Assembly (NCBI RefSeq): GCF_947499705.1 | Contig: NZ_CANMPJ010000002.1 | Span: 372,001 to 436,000 of the forward strand | DNA from: an uncultured Erythrobacter sp. | GTDB taxonomy: Bacteria > Pseudomonadota > Alphaproteobacteria > Sphingomonadales > Sphingomonadaceae | DNA length: 64,000 nt | Direction of reading: 5' to 3' | Notes under the pieces: generated by a model | The model's database searches: none | Told to the model about the DNA's origin: nothing | What the model saw: only the letters and a program-made list of their open reading frames with translations | Position numbers and translations under genes: made by a program | Part shown: in pieces, positions 17,904-26,206 of the stretch | Layout: each line of letters opens with the position of its first letter | Position numbering within the stretch: the stretch's first letter is position 1

Positions 17904-18641
17904 ATGTTTCGCACGATAGGTCTTGCTGCGCTGGTGCTTGCCGCGTTCGGCTGGGGGTTCTCCGCCGGAGCGTATGACCTGTTCCCGTATCCGCAGGCGC
18001 GTGCGGTCAAGGCGGCGGTTTTTGGCGCAGCTGACACGGCCAATACCGAATACCAGCTAAGTGACGTCCCCGCGATCTCTGCCGAGCGCTATTCGGCGCT
18101 TGATACCAAAGCCGAGATCGTCATGGCAGGCGACTCGATCACGGCGAGCGGTCGCTGGAGCGAGCTGTTTCCCGACGCCTCGATCATCAATCGCGGCGTG
18201 CCGGGAGACCGGGTGGGTGGATTACTGGCGCGGACAGACGACATTCTGAAGGCCCAACCGTCCAAAGTGTTTGTGATGATCGGGATCAACGATGTCGCTG
18301 CGCGCAACACCAACCCGCAGATCGTCAAGCGTTACGAAGCCTTGGTGGACCGGCTTTCTGAAGGCGGCGCCAAGGTGTTCGTGCAATCGGTAATCACCTG
18401 CCGCGACACCGAATACAGTCCTTGTGATCAGACGATGCGCGCTCAGATTGCTGAGCTGAACGTGTCGCTGCTCGAAATGGTCGGCCGCAAGGGTGCGACC
18501 TTCGTCGATCTGGACGGGACCTTTTCGGACCAGAACGGCGTGCTCAAGCGCTATAGCATCGACGGCATCCACCCGGGCAGCGCGGGCTTCGAGGAATGGC
18601 GCAGGCTGGTCGCGCCTCACATCGATGGTGAGCCCGAATGA
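17904..18641 (+). CDS. Membrane-anchored SGNH/GDSL hydrolase, copy 1
   Basis: A 245-residue protein with an N-terminal hydrophobic anchor (about 3-22). It has the SGNH blocks: GDS with S78 in VMAGDSITASG, the Gly block around RGVPGDRVGG, the Asn block GINDVA, and DGIHPGSAGF with the catalytic Asp/His. It should be a periplasmic esterase or acyltransferase. The ATG at 17904 is preceded by AGGGG at a suitable distance. It overlaps copy 2 by 4 bp; the two proteins share anchor and block layout and look like a tandem duplication. Confidence 0.85.
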   Translation: MFRTIGLAALVLAAFGWGFSAGAYDLFPYPQARAVKAAVFGAADTANTEYQLSDVPAISAERYSALDTKAEIVMAGDSITASGRWSELFPDASIINRGVPGDRVGGLLARTDDILKAQPSKVFVMIGINDVAARNTNPQIVKRYEALVDRLSEGGAKVFVQSVITCRDTEYSPCDQTMRAQIAELNVSLLEMVGRKGATFVDLDGTFSDQNGVLKRYSIDGIHPGSAGFEEWRRLVAPHIDGEPE

Positions 18642-19378
18642 TCAAGCTCATTGTGATCGCCGTGGTCGTGCTGGGCGCATTTGTCTGGGGCCTTGCTGCG
18701 GGCACCTACAAGATTTTCCCGTTCGCGCAGGTTCAGGCGCTGCATGAGGCCGTGACGACAACGAGCGCCTCGGGCGGCGACGGCGCCTACCGCGACAACA
18801 CTCCGGCGACGGAGCGCGGGTTGGCGATGGCCGATTGGGATACTCAGGCGGAAATCGTGATGATCGGCGATTCAATCACCGAAATGGCCCCTTGGAAAGA
18901 TATGTTCCCCGATGCCGATATCCTTGGTCGCGGGGCTTCAGGCGATACGGTGAGCGGGGTTGAAGCGAGGCTCGATGCGATCCTGCGCGCTCAGCCGGAA
19001 CGCGTTTTTGTGCTGATCGGAACCAATGATCTAAATCTCGGCAATCCGATAGATGAAGTGCTTACGCGATATGCTCGCGTGATCGAACGGCTGAAGTCTG
19101 CAGGCGCAGACGTGACGATCCAGACTGTCCCTCCCTGCGAGCCGGTGCTCGAAATCTGCACCGGCAAGCGGAGCGAAGCCGAAGCGGCATTGAACGAAGG
19201 GATCGCGCGCCTGGCCCGTGAACAGGGTGTGGTCCTGATCGATCTTGCAGCGGAATTCCCAAACGGGACGGAATATCGCGCGGACGGTGTGCATCCCACG
19301 GTGTCGGGCTACAAGGCGTGGCGCGATATTCTCGCGCCGCATATCACGGCCCAGCCGCAAGCGGAGGCCGCCGAATGA
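18638..19378 (+). CDS. Membrane-anchored SGNH/GDSL hydrolase, copy 2
   Basis: A 246-residue paralogue of the preceding gene: N-terminal anchor with the same F.WG.AAGTY pattern, S79 in VMIGDSITEMAP, RGASGDTVSGV, GTNDLNLG, and DGVHPTVSGY at the end. All SGNH residues are present, so both copies should be active. It ends with a 4-bp overlap with the dehydrogenase gene. Two complete esterases plus a DltD-like protein beside one MBOAT suggest acylation at more than one position, or paired acyltransferase and esterase roles. Confidence 0.85.
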   Translation: MIKLIVIAVVVLGAFVWGLAAGTYKIFPFAQVQALHEAVTTTSASGGDGAYRDNTPATERGLAMADWDTQAEIVMIGDSITEMAPWKDMFPDADILGRGASGDTVSGVEARLDAILRAQPERVFVLIGTNDLNLGNPIDEVLTRYARVIERLKSAGADVTIQTVPPCEPVLEICTGKRSEAEAALNEGIARLAREQGVVLIDLAAEFPNGTEYRADGVHPTVSGYKAWRDILAPHITAQPQAEAAE

Positions 19379-20367
19379 GCATCACCGCCAAGACTGTCTG
19401 GCTCGAAGCGCCGGGAGAGGTTGCCTTGCGTGAAGAAGCGCTTGAGGCTCCTGGAGCGGGCGAGATCCTGTGCGAGACCATCGTCACCGCGATTTCACCC
19501 GGCACCGAACTGGCCGCATGGCGAGGCGATCCGCCTTTGCGCCCCGGCGTCGTCTATCCGCGACTGCAAGGGTACTGCAATGTCGCGAGGGTGTTGGAAT
19601 GCGGTGACGCCGTCGATGAATTCGAACCGGGCGACCGGGTGCTGACCCTGCAATCGCATCGCAGCCATTTTGTGACACCTGTAAGCGGCGCGTTGTACAA
19701 ACTGCCCGACAGCGCCGACGCCGATATGGTGGTCTCCGCCTATCTTTTCCATCTTGGCTACAATGCGGTGCTGCGCAGCGATATTCGCGCGGGGCACCGC
19801 GTGATGGTGATTGGTTTGGGCGCGCTGGGCCTCACTTCGGTGGCGATGGCATCGCTCGCTGGGGCCGAAGTCGTTGCAGTGTCGGGCCAGAGCACTCCTG
19901 CCAAGATTGCCAAAGAGTTTGGAGCGACGACCGTCGTCTCGCGCGAGGAGGCGGCTTCGCTTGGCAACGATGCCGACGTGATCATCTCGACTACCAACGG
20001 CTGGGACGACTTTGTACTCGCTCAGCGGGTCGCGGCACAGAACGGCACGATCGCTTGCCTCGGCTTCCCCGGGCGCAATGCAGCGCCGGGAGACTTCAAC
20101 CCGCTCGCCAGCGAGTATTTCTATATGAAGCAGCTGCGCATCGAGGCAGTCGGCTGGTCACCGCTCGAGAACGACACGCGGGGCTTTGCCCGGTTCAACC
20201 AACGCGACAATATCGGCTTCTTGGCAGATGCCATCCAAAGTGGACGTATCGATCCTGCACCGATCCTTTCGGGACGCTATCCGGGCCCAGACATCGCGCA
20301 GGCCTATGCCGATCTCGACGCGCGCAAGGATGATGCGATCACTTATCTGCTGGATTGGAACGCATGA
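19375..20367 (+). CDS. Zinc-type alcohol dehydrogenase-like oxidoreductase
   Basis: A 330-residue MDR-superfamily protein with a GroES-like N-terminal domain (ISPGTELAAWRGDP), then a Rossmann domain with VMVIGLGALGLTS (about 143-155). The structural-zinc cysteine cluster is not evident. The start is the ATG at 19375 that overlaps the preceding stop. The pairing with a Gfo/Idh protein in the next gene (ATGA overlap) matches the domain order of the fused bi-domain oxidoreductases found in other O-antigen clusters, so the two products probably act together on one sugar. The substrate is unknown. Confidence 0.83.
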   Translation: MSITAKTVWLEAPGEVALREEALEAPGAGEILCETIVTAISPGTELAAWRGDPPLRPGVVYPRLQGYCNVARVLECGDAVDEFEPGDRVLTLQSHRSHFVTPVSGALYKLPDSADADMVVSAYLFHLGYNAVLRSDIRAGHRVMVIGLGALGLTSVAMASLAGAEVVAVSGQSTPAKIAKEFGATTVVSREEAASLGNDADVIISTTNGWDDFVLAQRVAAQNGTIACLGFPGRNAAPGDFNPLASEYFYMKQLRIEAVGWSPLENDTRGFARFNQRDNIGFLADAIQSGRIDPAPILSGRYPGPDIAQAYADLDARKDDAITYLLDWNA

Positions 20368-21476
20368 GCGATTTGACAGCGGCGGTGATCGGCTGCGGCC
20401 GGATGGGTGCGTTCACCTCGCCGAGCGTGCGTGAGTACGGGCCGGAGTGCTTCCTGCCTTCCGCGCACGCCGAGGCATTTGCGGAGGCCGACGGGATCGA
20501 CCTCGTGGCCGTTTGTGATGCGCACGAAGAGAACGCCAGACGCGCCGCCGAACATTACAGCGTCGCGCGCAACCACACCGATCATTCCGCAATGCTCGCT
20601 GCTGGCGCACCCGACCTCGCCGGGATTGCCACTCGCACGATTGGCCGCGCGGATATGATTGCCGACTGCATCGCGGCTGGCACGCGCGCGCTCCATGTCG
20701 AAAAGCCGATCTGCAATTCAGTCGCGGAGTTGGAGCAGCTTGAGACACTGCTCTCCCGCGACGACGTGTTCATGACATTGGGCGCGGTGCGACGGCATTT
20801 TGCGATCTACAAGGAAGCGGTCGCGCGCGCGCAGTCAGGTGCCTATGGCGACCTGCTTGAGGCGCATGCCGAATTTGGCGCGCGCACGCTCTATTGGTCG
20901 CACCCGCACACGGTCGATCTGATCCTGCTCGCCGCCGCCGGTGCCAAAGTCGAAGCGGTTCAGGCACGGCTCGGCACGGTTGAGCGAGACGGCGCGCGGA
21001 TCATCAATGATCCCGTCGTGCAAGGGGCAACGATCTGGTTCGAGGGCGGCTTTTCCGGCCACATCACCCGCATGCCGGGGACCGATTTCCGCATGGCCTG
21101 CCAGACTGCGCAGATCGCGGTGACGAGCAATGGGCATTCGCTGTGGCAGTCGGGGCGCGCCAAGCCTGACCCCAACGCCGCGCGTGACACAAATCCAGCT
21201 GGCGCAAACCCCTATCACGAACCGGAAATCCAAGCTTTCACCGCGCCCGACCTGCCGCAAGGGGCGCTCGCACCGATCCTGCAACTGGCCGATTGTTTGA
21301 AGGGCTACGAAGAGGCGCGCGCCGCCAACACCGCACTTAAACGCGATATCGTGACCGGCCAACGCATCCTGTTCGCCATCGTCCAATCCCATTTCGAAGG
21401 CGGTCGCCCGGTAACGCTGGACGCAATCGACCCTGATCTCTTCATCGAAGGCCGCACAGGCGACGCCCCGGCATGA
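20364..21476 (+). CDS. Gfo/Idh/MocA-family oxidoreductase, partner of the zinc-type dehydrogenase
   Basis: A 370-residue protein with a Rossmann motif AVIGCGRMGAF (7-17), the EKP motif at 113-115 and a WSHPHTVDLILLAAAG segment that provides the substrate-domain His/Asp. It overlaps the dehydrogenase upstream and the capsule-type transferase downstream by 4 bp each, so the three are tightly coupled. Together with the preceding protein it corresponds to a split bi-domain oxidoreductase. The reaction is not assignable from sequence; oxidation, reduction or epimerisation of a sugar ring carbon are all possible. Confidence 0.85.
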   Translation: MSDLTAAVIGCGRMGAFTSPSVREYGPECFLPSAHAEAFAEADGIDLVAVCDAHEENARRAAEHYSVARNHTDHSAMLAAGAPDLAGIATRTIGRADMIADCIAAGTRALHVEKPICNSVAELEQLETLLSRDDVFMTLGAVRRHFAIYKEAVARAQSGAYGDLLEAHAEFGARTLYWSHPHTVDLILLAAAGAKVEAVQARLGTVERDGARIINDPVVQGATIWFEGGFSGHITRMPGTDFRMACQTAQIAVTSNGHSLWQSGRAKPDPNAARDTNPAGANPYHEPEIQAFTAPDLPQGALAPILQLADCLKGYEEARAANTALKRDIVTGQRILFAIVQSHFEGGRPVTLDAIDPDLFIEGRTGDAPA

Positions 21477-22852
21477 GCAGCAAGCCCAAGATTTTGTTCT
21501 TCGCGCGCGGATTTCAGGCGGGTTTCTACCCCGAACTGAAGGACGAGCGTTATGACGCGGTCTATGTGACCCTGACCCGCGAGGAAGCCGACCAGGTCCG
21601 TGCCAAGGGCTGCGAGGTCGCAGCCTGCTTCGAGGCCGAATTCGACTCCATCACGCCCGCCGAAGTGCCTGAGCATTACCTGCTCACCTCGCTGATGTCG
21701 GAGCGGTTTCTCGGTCGCTATTCGCAGTCCGAACGGCTCACCATCCTCGGCAAGGAAATCGCCTTTTGGCGGGCGCTGCTCGATGAGCATCAACCGATAG
21801 CGGTGTGCAACGAGTTGATCGCGATCGAGATTTCCGAGGTGCTGCTGATCGAGACGCGCCCAAGACAGATCAAATACCTCGCCCCGATGTATTGCGTGAT
21901 CGAAGGCTATTTCTACTGGCTGCCCGATCCGCTGACGCTGTCGGGACAGGCGCTCGACCTGCCTGAACCGACCGATCGCACCCTCGCCATGGCGGATGCC
22001 TATCTCGATCAGGTGCGGCAGAGCGATTACAAGCCGTATTACGTCCGCAATCTTGCCGGGCGGCGCAATCTCAGGCCGCTCGTCACTGGCCTCGTCAAGT
22101 CTGCGCTATGGAAGTGGCGCGACCGGACTTCGCGCGATTCCACCAGGCCGGGCGCATTCCGCTACGAGACCTACACCGAAGAATATGCCAAGCGCCCGCA
22201 GGTCTTCGCCGCCAGCTTCACCAAAAGCTACGACGCGCTGACGGACATTCCGGAGGAGCGCGAAATCGTGCTCTACCCCCTGCATCAGGAGCCCGAGGCG
22301 ACGCTCAACTATATGAGCGAGTTCTTCTCCAACCAGGTCGCCACGATCGAGAATATCCTCAAATGCCTCGGCCCGCACCAAACGCTGGTGGTAAAGGAGC
22401 ATCCGGTCGACAAGGGCGCACTGCTGCGGCCCAAGTTCCAGGACATTCGCGCGCGCTATTCGAACCTCGCGTTCTTGCCCGCCGAGGTCCACAGCCGCGA
22501 AGTTCTGGCGCGATGTGAGCGCGTCGTCACGCTCACCAGCAGTGTCGGATGGGAAGCGGCCTGTATCGGCAAATGCGTGTTCGTGATGGGGGATATCTAC
22601 TGGGACAGCGTGCCGGGCGTGTGGCGGATCGAGACATGGCAGGAACTGCGCGATGCGATGCGCACCCCGGTGGAACAGATCGAGCGGGTCAATCCCGAAG
22701 ACGCACGCCGCTTCGTCGCCAGCCTTGCTGAATTCAGCCACCAAGGCCGCCCGCTGCCCAATCCCAAGCTCTACGATGCCGACAATATCGCGAAGGTCCG
22801 CGAGGCGATCTGCATCGGGGCGGGAATTGCCGAGCGCGAGCGCGATAGCTAG
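21473..22852 (+). CDS. Capsule polysaccharide-type (KpsC/KpsS-like) glycosyltransferase candidate
   Basis: A 459-residue soluble protein. The C-terminal half carries LVVKEHPVDKG and VVTLTSSVGWEAACIGKCVFVMG, which resemble the K-x-HP and SSVGWEA.. segments of the capsule synthesis family that includes KpsC/KpsS beta-Kdo transferases. FYPLHQEPEA-like and ERE segments earlier are also usual there. Retaining nonulosonate transferases are known in this fold, so a role in transferring pseudaminic acid is a reasonable hypothesis, not an established fact. It overlaps the preceding gene by 4 bp. Confidence 0.7.
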   Translation: MSSKPKILFFARGFQAGFYPELKDERYDAVYVTLTREEADQVRAKGCEVAACFEAEFDSITPAEVPEHYLLTSLMSERFLGRYSQSERLTILGKEIAFWRALLDEHQPIAVCNELIAIEISEVLLIETRPRQIKYLAPMYCVIEGYFYWLPDPLTLSGQALDLPEPTDRTLAMADAYLDQVRQSDYKPYYVRNLAGRRNLRPLVTGLVKSALWKWRDRTSRDSTRPGAFRYETYTEEYAKRPQVFAASFTKSYDALTDIPEEREIVLYPLHQEPEATLNYMSEFFSNQVATIENILKCLGPHQTLVVKEHPVDKGALLRPKFQDIRARYSNLAFLPAEVHSREVLARCERVVTLTSSVGWEAACIGKCVFVMGDIYWDSVPGVWRIETWQELRDAMRTPVEQIERVNPEDARRFVASLAEFSHQGRPLPNPKLYDADNIAKVREAICIGAGIAERERDS

Positions 22853-22861
22853 TTAAGCGTC

Positions 22862-23383
22862 ATGAAGCGGTTTTTGCTCAAGCTCTGGATGGTGGAATCC
22901 AACATTCGCGCGACGATGCGCGTTTCGACATGGTTCCACACGAAGATGCCGCTGATCGGGCGTTTCATGGCGATGCTGATCGATCGCACGTTGCTGTGGC
23001 GCTTCGGCGTCGATGTCACCAGCTACCGCGTAAAAGTCGCGAAGCTGCGCATTTCGCATCCGGCGGGCGTGCTGCTCGGCGGCAACGGGATCGTGTCGAA
23101 AGGCCGTGTCGCCGTGAATGCGGGCGCGAAATTCGTTGGTCCTGCCCCCGATGATGCGGAGTATCTCGCCCGCCACGCGACCGGTGATGTCTTCCGCTTG
23201 GGCGACAATGTCGTTATTGGCGCAAACACGGTGGTGGTCGGCCCGGTCGACATTTGCGACGATGTCGTCGTGGGAGCGATGTCGCTGGTCAACCGTTCCA
23301 TTACGCAGCCGGGCACTTACGTTGGCATCCCGGCCAAACGGATCAGCGACGAAGTGCCGAGCGACATCTGGGTCAGTCGCTGA
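22862..23383 (+). CDS. Left-handed beta-helix (hexapeptide) acyltransferase
   Basis: A 173-residue protein with hexapeptide-repeat character between about 60 and 160 (LGDNVVIGANTVVVGPVDI, DDVVVGAMSLV) and a terminal GTYVGIPAKRI motif typical of serine acetyltransferase-like enzymes. The N-terminal 45 residues are basic and hydrophobic and may contact the membrane or lipid-linked substrates. It is one of three such acyltransferases in the locus. It should O- or N-acetylate a sugar precursor; the acceptor is unknown. Confidence 0.82.
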   Translation: MKRFLLKLWMVESNIRATMRVSTWFHTKMPLIGRFMAMLIDRTLLWRFGVDVTSYRVKVAKLRISHPAGVLLGGNGIVSKGRVAVNAGAKFVGPAPDDAEYLARHATGDVFRLGDNVVIGANTVVVGPVDICDDVVVGAMSLVNRSITQPGTYVGIPAKRISDEVPSDIWVSR

Positions 23384-23404
23384 CCGACAAGGATTGAATG
23401 AACG

Positions 23405-24271
23405 ATGGCAAGCACAGCCCTCAAAGAAACAGCGAGCTTCCTGCGCTGGCGGCTCGTGCCCGTGCGCAAGCTTGGCAAGGTCAAGAACCAGCTGACCGGC
23501 CATGCCGCACCACCGCCGCGCGAGTACGACTTTGACGCAGAGCGTCTCAAGCAATTGAACACGCTTGGCTATTGCCCGGCCGTGCCAATCGATCCCGATC
23601 AGCTCGCCGCGATCCGCGACATCTACATGCCCCGCGGCGACGAAGTGGTTCCGACCGATAACGGTCACCCATTCGAAAACGTCGTGCGGCCCGACGACTT
23701 CAATGCCGAAAACCCGCTGTTCCAGCTGGCTTTCTCCGAAGGGATCCTCGGCGCTGCGCAGGCCTATTTCGATGGCAAGTTCTCCTTCGCCAGCATTCAG
23801 GTCGCGCGCTCGTTCCCGACCTCGGGCGACTTGCGTGAGAGCCAGAAATGGCACCGCGATTATGGCGACGCGAAAAGCCTGCACTTCATCATGTACCTGA
23901 ACGACGTGACCACCGATGAGCACGGCCCGTTCGTGTTCGTCGACAAGCAGGTCAGCAAGAAAGTGAAGCGTTCACCGATCATCCGCCGCCTGACCGATGA
24001 TCAGATCGCCGCAGAGATCGGCAACGACGAATTCGAGACCTTCTACGGCCCGTCCGGCTCGGCGATCCTGATGGACCCGGCCACCTGCTATCACTTCGGC
24101 AGCCGCTGCAAGATCCCGCGCACGGCGGTCTTCGTGACCTTCAACACGCACGTGCCCTACACCGAGATGATGGCCCCACTCGGCCAGCACCGCGCGCAGG
24201 CCGCCGCCGAAGCGCGCAAGGTCCGCCCCGATCTTTCGGGCGAATACATCGATTCGATCCTGCAGGTCTGA
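23405..24271 (+). CDS. PhyH-family Fe(II)/2-oxoglutarate dioxygenase
   Basis: A 288-residue protein with the facial triad of phytanoyl-CoA dioxygenase-like enzymes: H150 and D152 in KWHRDYGD and H230 in CYHFGSRC, plus R239 as a likely 2-oxoglutarate anchor. The family hydroxylates or otherwise oxidises small molecules in the cytoplasm. AAGGA lies upstream of the ATG at 23405. Inside a polysaccharide locus the likely substrate is a nucleotide sugar or lipid-linked glycan, but this is inference. Such a dioxygenase is uncommon in Wzx/Wzy loci. Confidence 0.85.
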   Translation: MASTALKETASFLRWRLVPVRKLGKVKNQLTGHAAPPPREYDFDAERLKQLNTLGYCPAVPIDPDQLAAIRDIYMPRGDEVVPTDNGHPFENVVRPDDFNAENPLFQLAFSEGILGAAQAYFDGKFSFASIQVARSFPTSGDLRESQKWHRDYGDAKSLHFIMYLNDVTTDEHGPFVFVDKQVSKKVKRSPIIRRLTDDQIAAEIGNDEFETFYGPSGSAILMDPATCYHFGSRCKIPRTAVFVTFNTHVPYTEMMAPLGQHRAQAAAEARKVRPDLSGEYIDSILQV

Positions 24272-24298
24272 TCGCTGGCTCGCCTGAGCCTCTCTGCC

Positions 24299-25579
24299 AT
24301 GATGAATTCTCGCTCCGCCTATGTTGCCATCGGGCTTGGTGTGAATGTGCTCATGCTGGTGCGCGGCGTGGCGATGATGACCGCGCTGGGATATGCCGAT
24401 CTTGGTCTGATTGCGCTTGTGCAGGCTGCGATCCTGTTTTCAGGGATGCTGCATTTCGGGCTGCTCAATGGCGGCTACAGGCTGCTGTGCCATGCCGGGC
24501 CGAAGTACAAGCAGCGCATCATCGATCTCGCTTACACCGGCTTTGCGATCATCGCCGGGATCATTGCGTTGGTCGCCTTGGCTGCATCGATCTGGCTAGA
24601 TAGCAGCCTCTACCGCCTTATCGCTGCGCTAACCGCACTCGGGGGCATCTGTTCGCTGCTGCGCGCGTGGATGATGAACGAGATGGTCGCCGCCGGGAGG
24701 CTCAAGGCGGCAAATCTGATTAACGGCGCATCGATGCTGGTCTCGCTGGCAGTGGTTGCGTTGCTGTTCGTAAATGGCGTGAATGCTGACCCCGCATTGA
24801 TTGCAGTGGCCTCGATTGCGATCCAGCCGGTATTGTTTGCCACACTCTCGCTTGCCAGCGGCGCGGTACTCCGGCCTAAAGGTCTTCGTTATTCCAAGCG
24901 TCTTGGCGGGGTGGTGTTCCGCGCCGGATTCACCCTGTTCCTCACCAGCATCGCGATCCAGTTCAACTCGCTGATCGAGCGCACTTACGTTTCGAGTGAA
25001 TTGGGCCTCGAACCGCTCGGACGGCTGTATCTCGCGTTTCTGTTCCTGACCCTTTTCCAGATGGCCCCGAACCTGGTGCAGCAGGTATTCCTGCCCGGCA
25101 TCGTGCGGCACTGGAAAGCAGGCGAAGCCTCGGCAACTTCGCGAGAATTGCGCAACCTGCTCGGTATCACCCTTGGGTATTGCACCGCTGCCGCGCTGGC
25201 TCTTTGGCTGCTGGCCGAGCCATTGCTAGGACTTGTTCTGCCCAAATATGTGCCCGACCTGCGCTGGGTCTATCTGCTGGCGCCGGGCCTGATTGCCTTC
25301 GCCCTCTCGGCACCGTTCGCGCTGACCTACAACGTGGTGATCGACTACACCTGGTACATCGTCGCCTACGGCGCAGGCGTGGTTGCGACTTTGCTGACTT
25401 TCGGCGGAGCCCTTCTGGTCGGCGAGACATTCAGCCTCGATGGCGTCATCATCCTGCGCAGCGGCATCTACGCACTCATGGCGGTACTGCTGGTGATAGG
25501 CTGGTGGCGATTGTCGCGCCGTCATCCCGCATTTCGCCTGTTCAGCCCGCAACTTGCCGCGAACCGGGCGAGCGTGTAG
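24299..25579 (+). CDS. Wzx-like polysaccharide flippase
   Basis: A 426-residue integral membrane protein with about 11-12 hydrophobic segments across its length and no soluble domain, as expected for MOP-superfamily flippases. It should move the undecaprenyl-linked repeat unit to the periplasmic face. Sequence motifs are weak in this family, so the call rests on topology, size and context beside a polymerase and acyltransferases. Two adjacent ATGs (24299 and 24302) are possible starts and neither has a strong ribosome-binding site. Confidence 0.8.
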   Translation: MMNSRSAYVAIGLGVNVLMLVRGVAMMTALGYADLGLIALVQAAILFSGMLHFGLLNGGYRLLCHAGPKYKQRIIDLAYTGFAIIAGIIALVALAASIWLDSSLYRLIAALTALGGICSLLRAWMMNEMVAAGRLKAANLINGASMLVSLAVVALLFVNGVNADPALIAVASIAIQPVLFATLSLASGAVLRPKGLRYSKRLGGVVFRAGFTLFLTSIAIQFNSLIERTYVSSELGLEPLGRLYLAFLFLTLFQMAPNLVQQVFLPGIVRHWKAGEASATSRELRNLLGITLGYCTAAALALWLLAEPLLGLVLPKYVPDLRWVYLLAPGLIAFALSAPFALTYNVVIDYTWYIVAYGAGVVATLLTFGGALLVGETFSLDGVIILRSGIYALMAVLLVIGWWRLSRRHPAFRLFSPQLAANRASV

Positions 25580-25609
25580 GCGCGCGCCTCACGCAACAAG
25601 ACAGTAGCC

Positions 25610-26206
25610 ATGCTGCATTTCCGTATCCGCGACTTCCTCTCGATCCTGTTTTACCGGCTGCTCGCGCCGCTATTCGGCAGCGTTGGCAGCGGAGTTCGGA
25701 TCGTGCGTCCCTTGCGGATATTCGGCGCGAGATACTGCCATTTCGGTGACGAAGCGGTACTGCAATTCGGTGCCTATATCGCCGCGCTCAAGGAGCATGC
25801 CGAACCGCCCGTCCTGAAGATCGGCGCGCGTACCATGATCGGCAACCACGCGCATATCGTCGTCACCAAACGGGTCGAATTTGGCGAAGGCGTGCTCACG
25901 GCTGACCGGCTGTTCGTGGCCGACAATCGCCACACATTCGAAGACCCCGCCACGCCCGTCCGCGATCAGGGCCTGACCCAGCTTTCAGAAGTCACAATCG
26001 GCGATGGGAGCTGGATCGGGGAGAATGTCTGTATCTCCGGGGCGTCGATCGGCAAGCAATGCGTGATCGCCGCAAACAGCGTCGTGACCAGCGACATTCC
26101 CGACCACTGCGTCGCCGCCGGTGCACCCGCGCGCATCGTCAAGCGCTATTGCAGCAAGCGTGAGGGCTGGTATCGCACGACTCCCGAAGGAGAGTTCCGC
26201 GAATGA
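25610..26206 (+). CDS. Hexapeptide-repeat acyltransferase (WcaF/LacA-like)
   Basis: A 198-residue protein with a left-handed beta-helix core (about 70-175: MIGNHAHIVVTKRVEFG, DGSWIGENVCISG, GKQCVIAANSVV) ending in CVAAGAPARIVKRY. The catalytic histidine region around VADNRHTFED resembles maltose/galactoside-type acetyltransferases. It should acetylate a sugar of the repeat unit. It overlaps the polymerase gene by 4 bp, so modification and polymerisation genes are coupled. Confidence 0.85.
   Translation: MLHFRIRDFLSILFYRLLAPLFGSVGSGVRIVRPLRIFGARYCHFGDEAVLQFGAYIAALKEHAEPPVLKIGARTMIGNHAHIVVTKRVEFGEGVLTADRLFVADNRHTFEDPATPVRDQGLTQLSEVTIGDGSWIGENVCISGASIGKQCVIAANSVVTSDIPDHCVAAGAPARIVKRYCSKREGWYRTTPEGEFRE

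Noticed and set aside
22853..23923. 356-codon minus-strand frame opposite the hexapeptide acyltransferase and PhyH genes
   Set aside because: It is antisense to two supported genes, with no signal, domain or ribosome-binding support.
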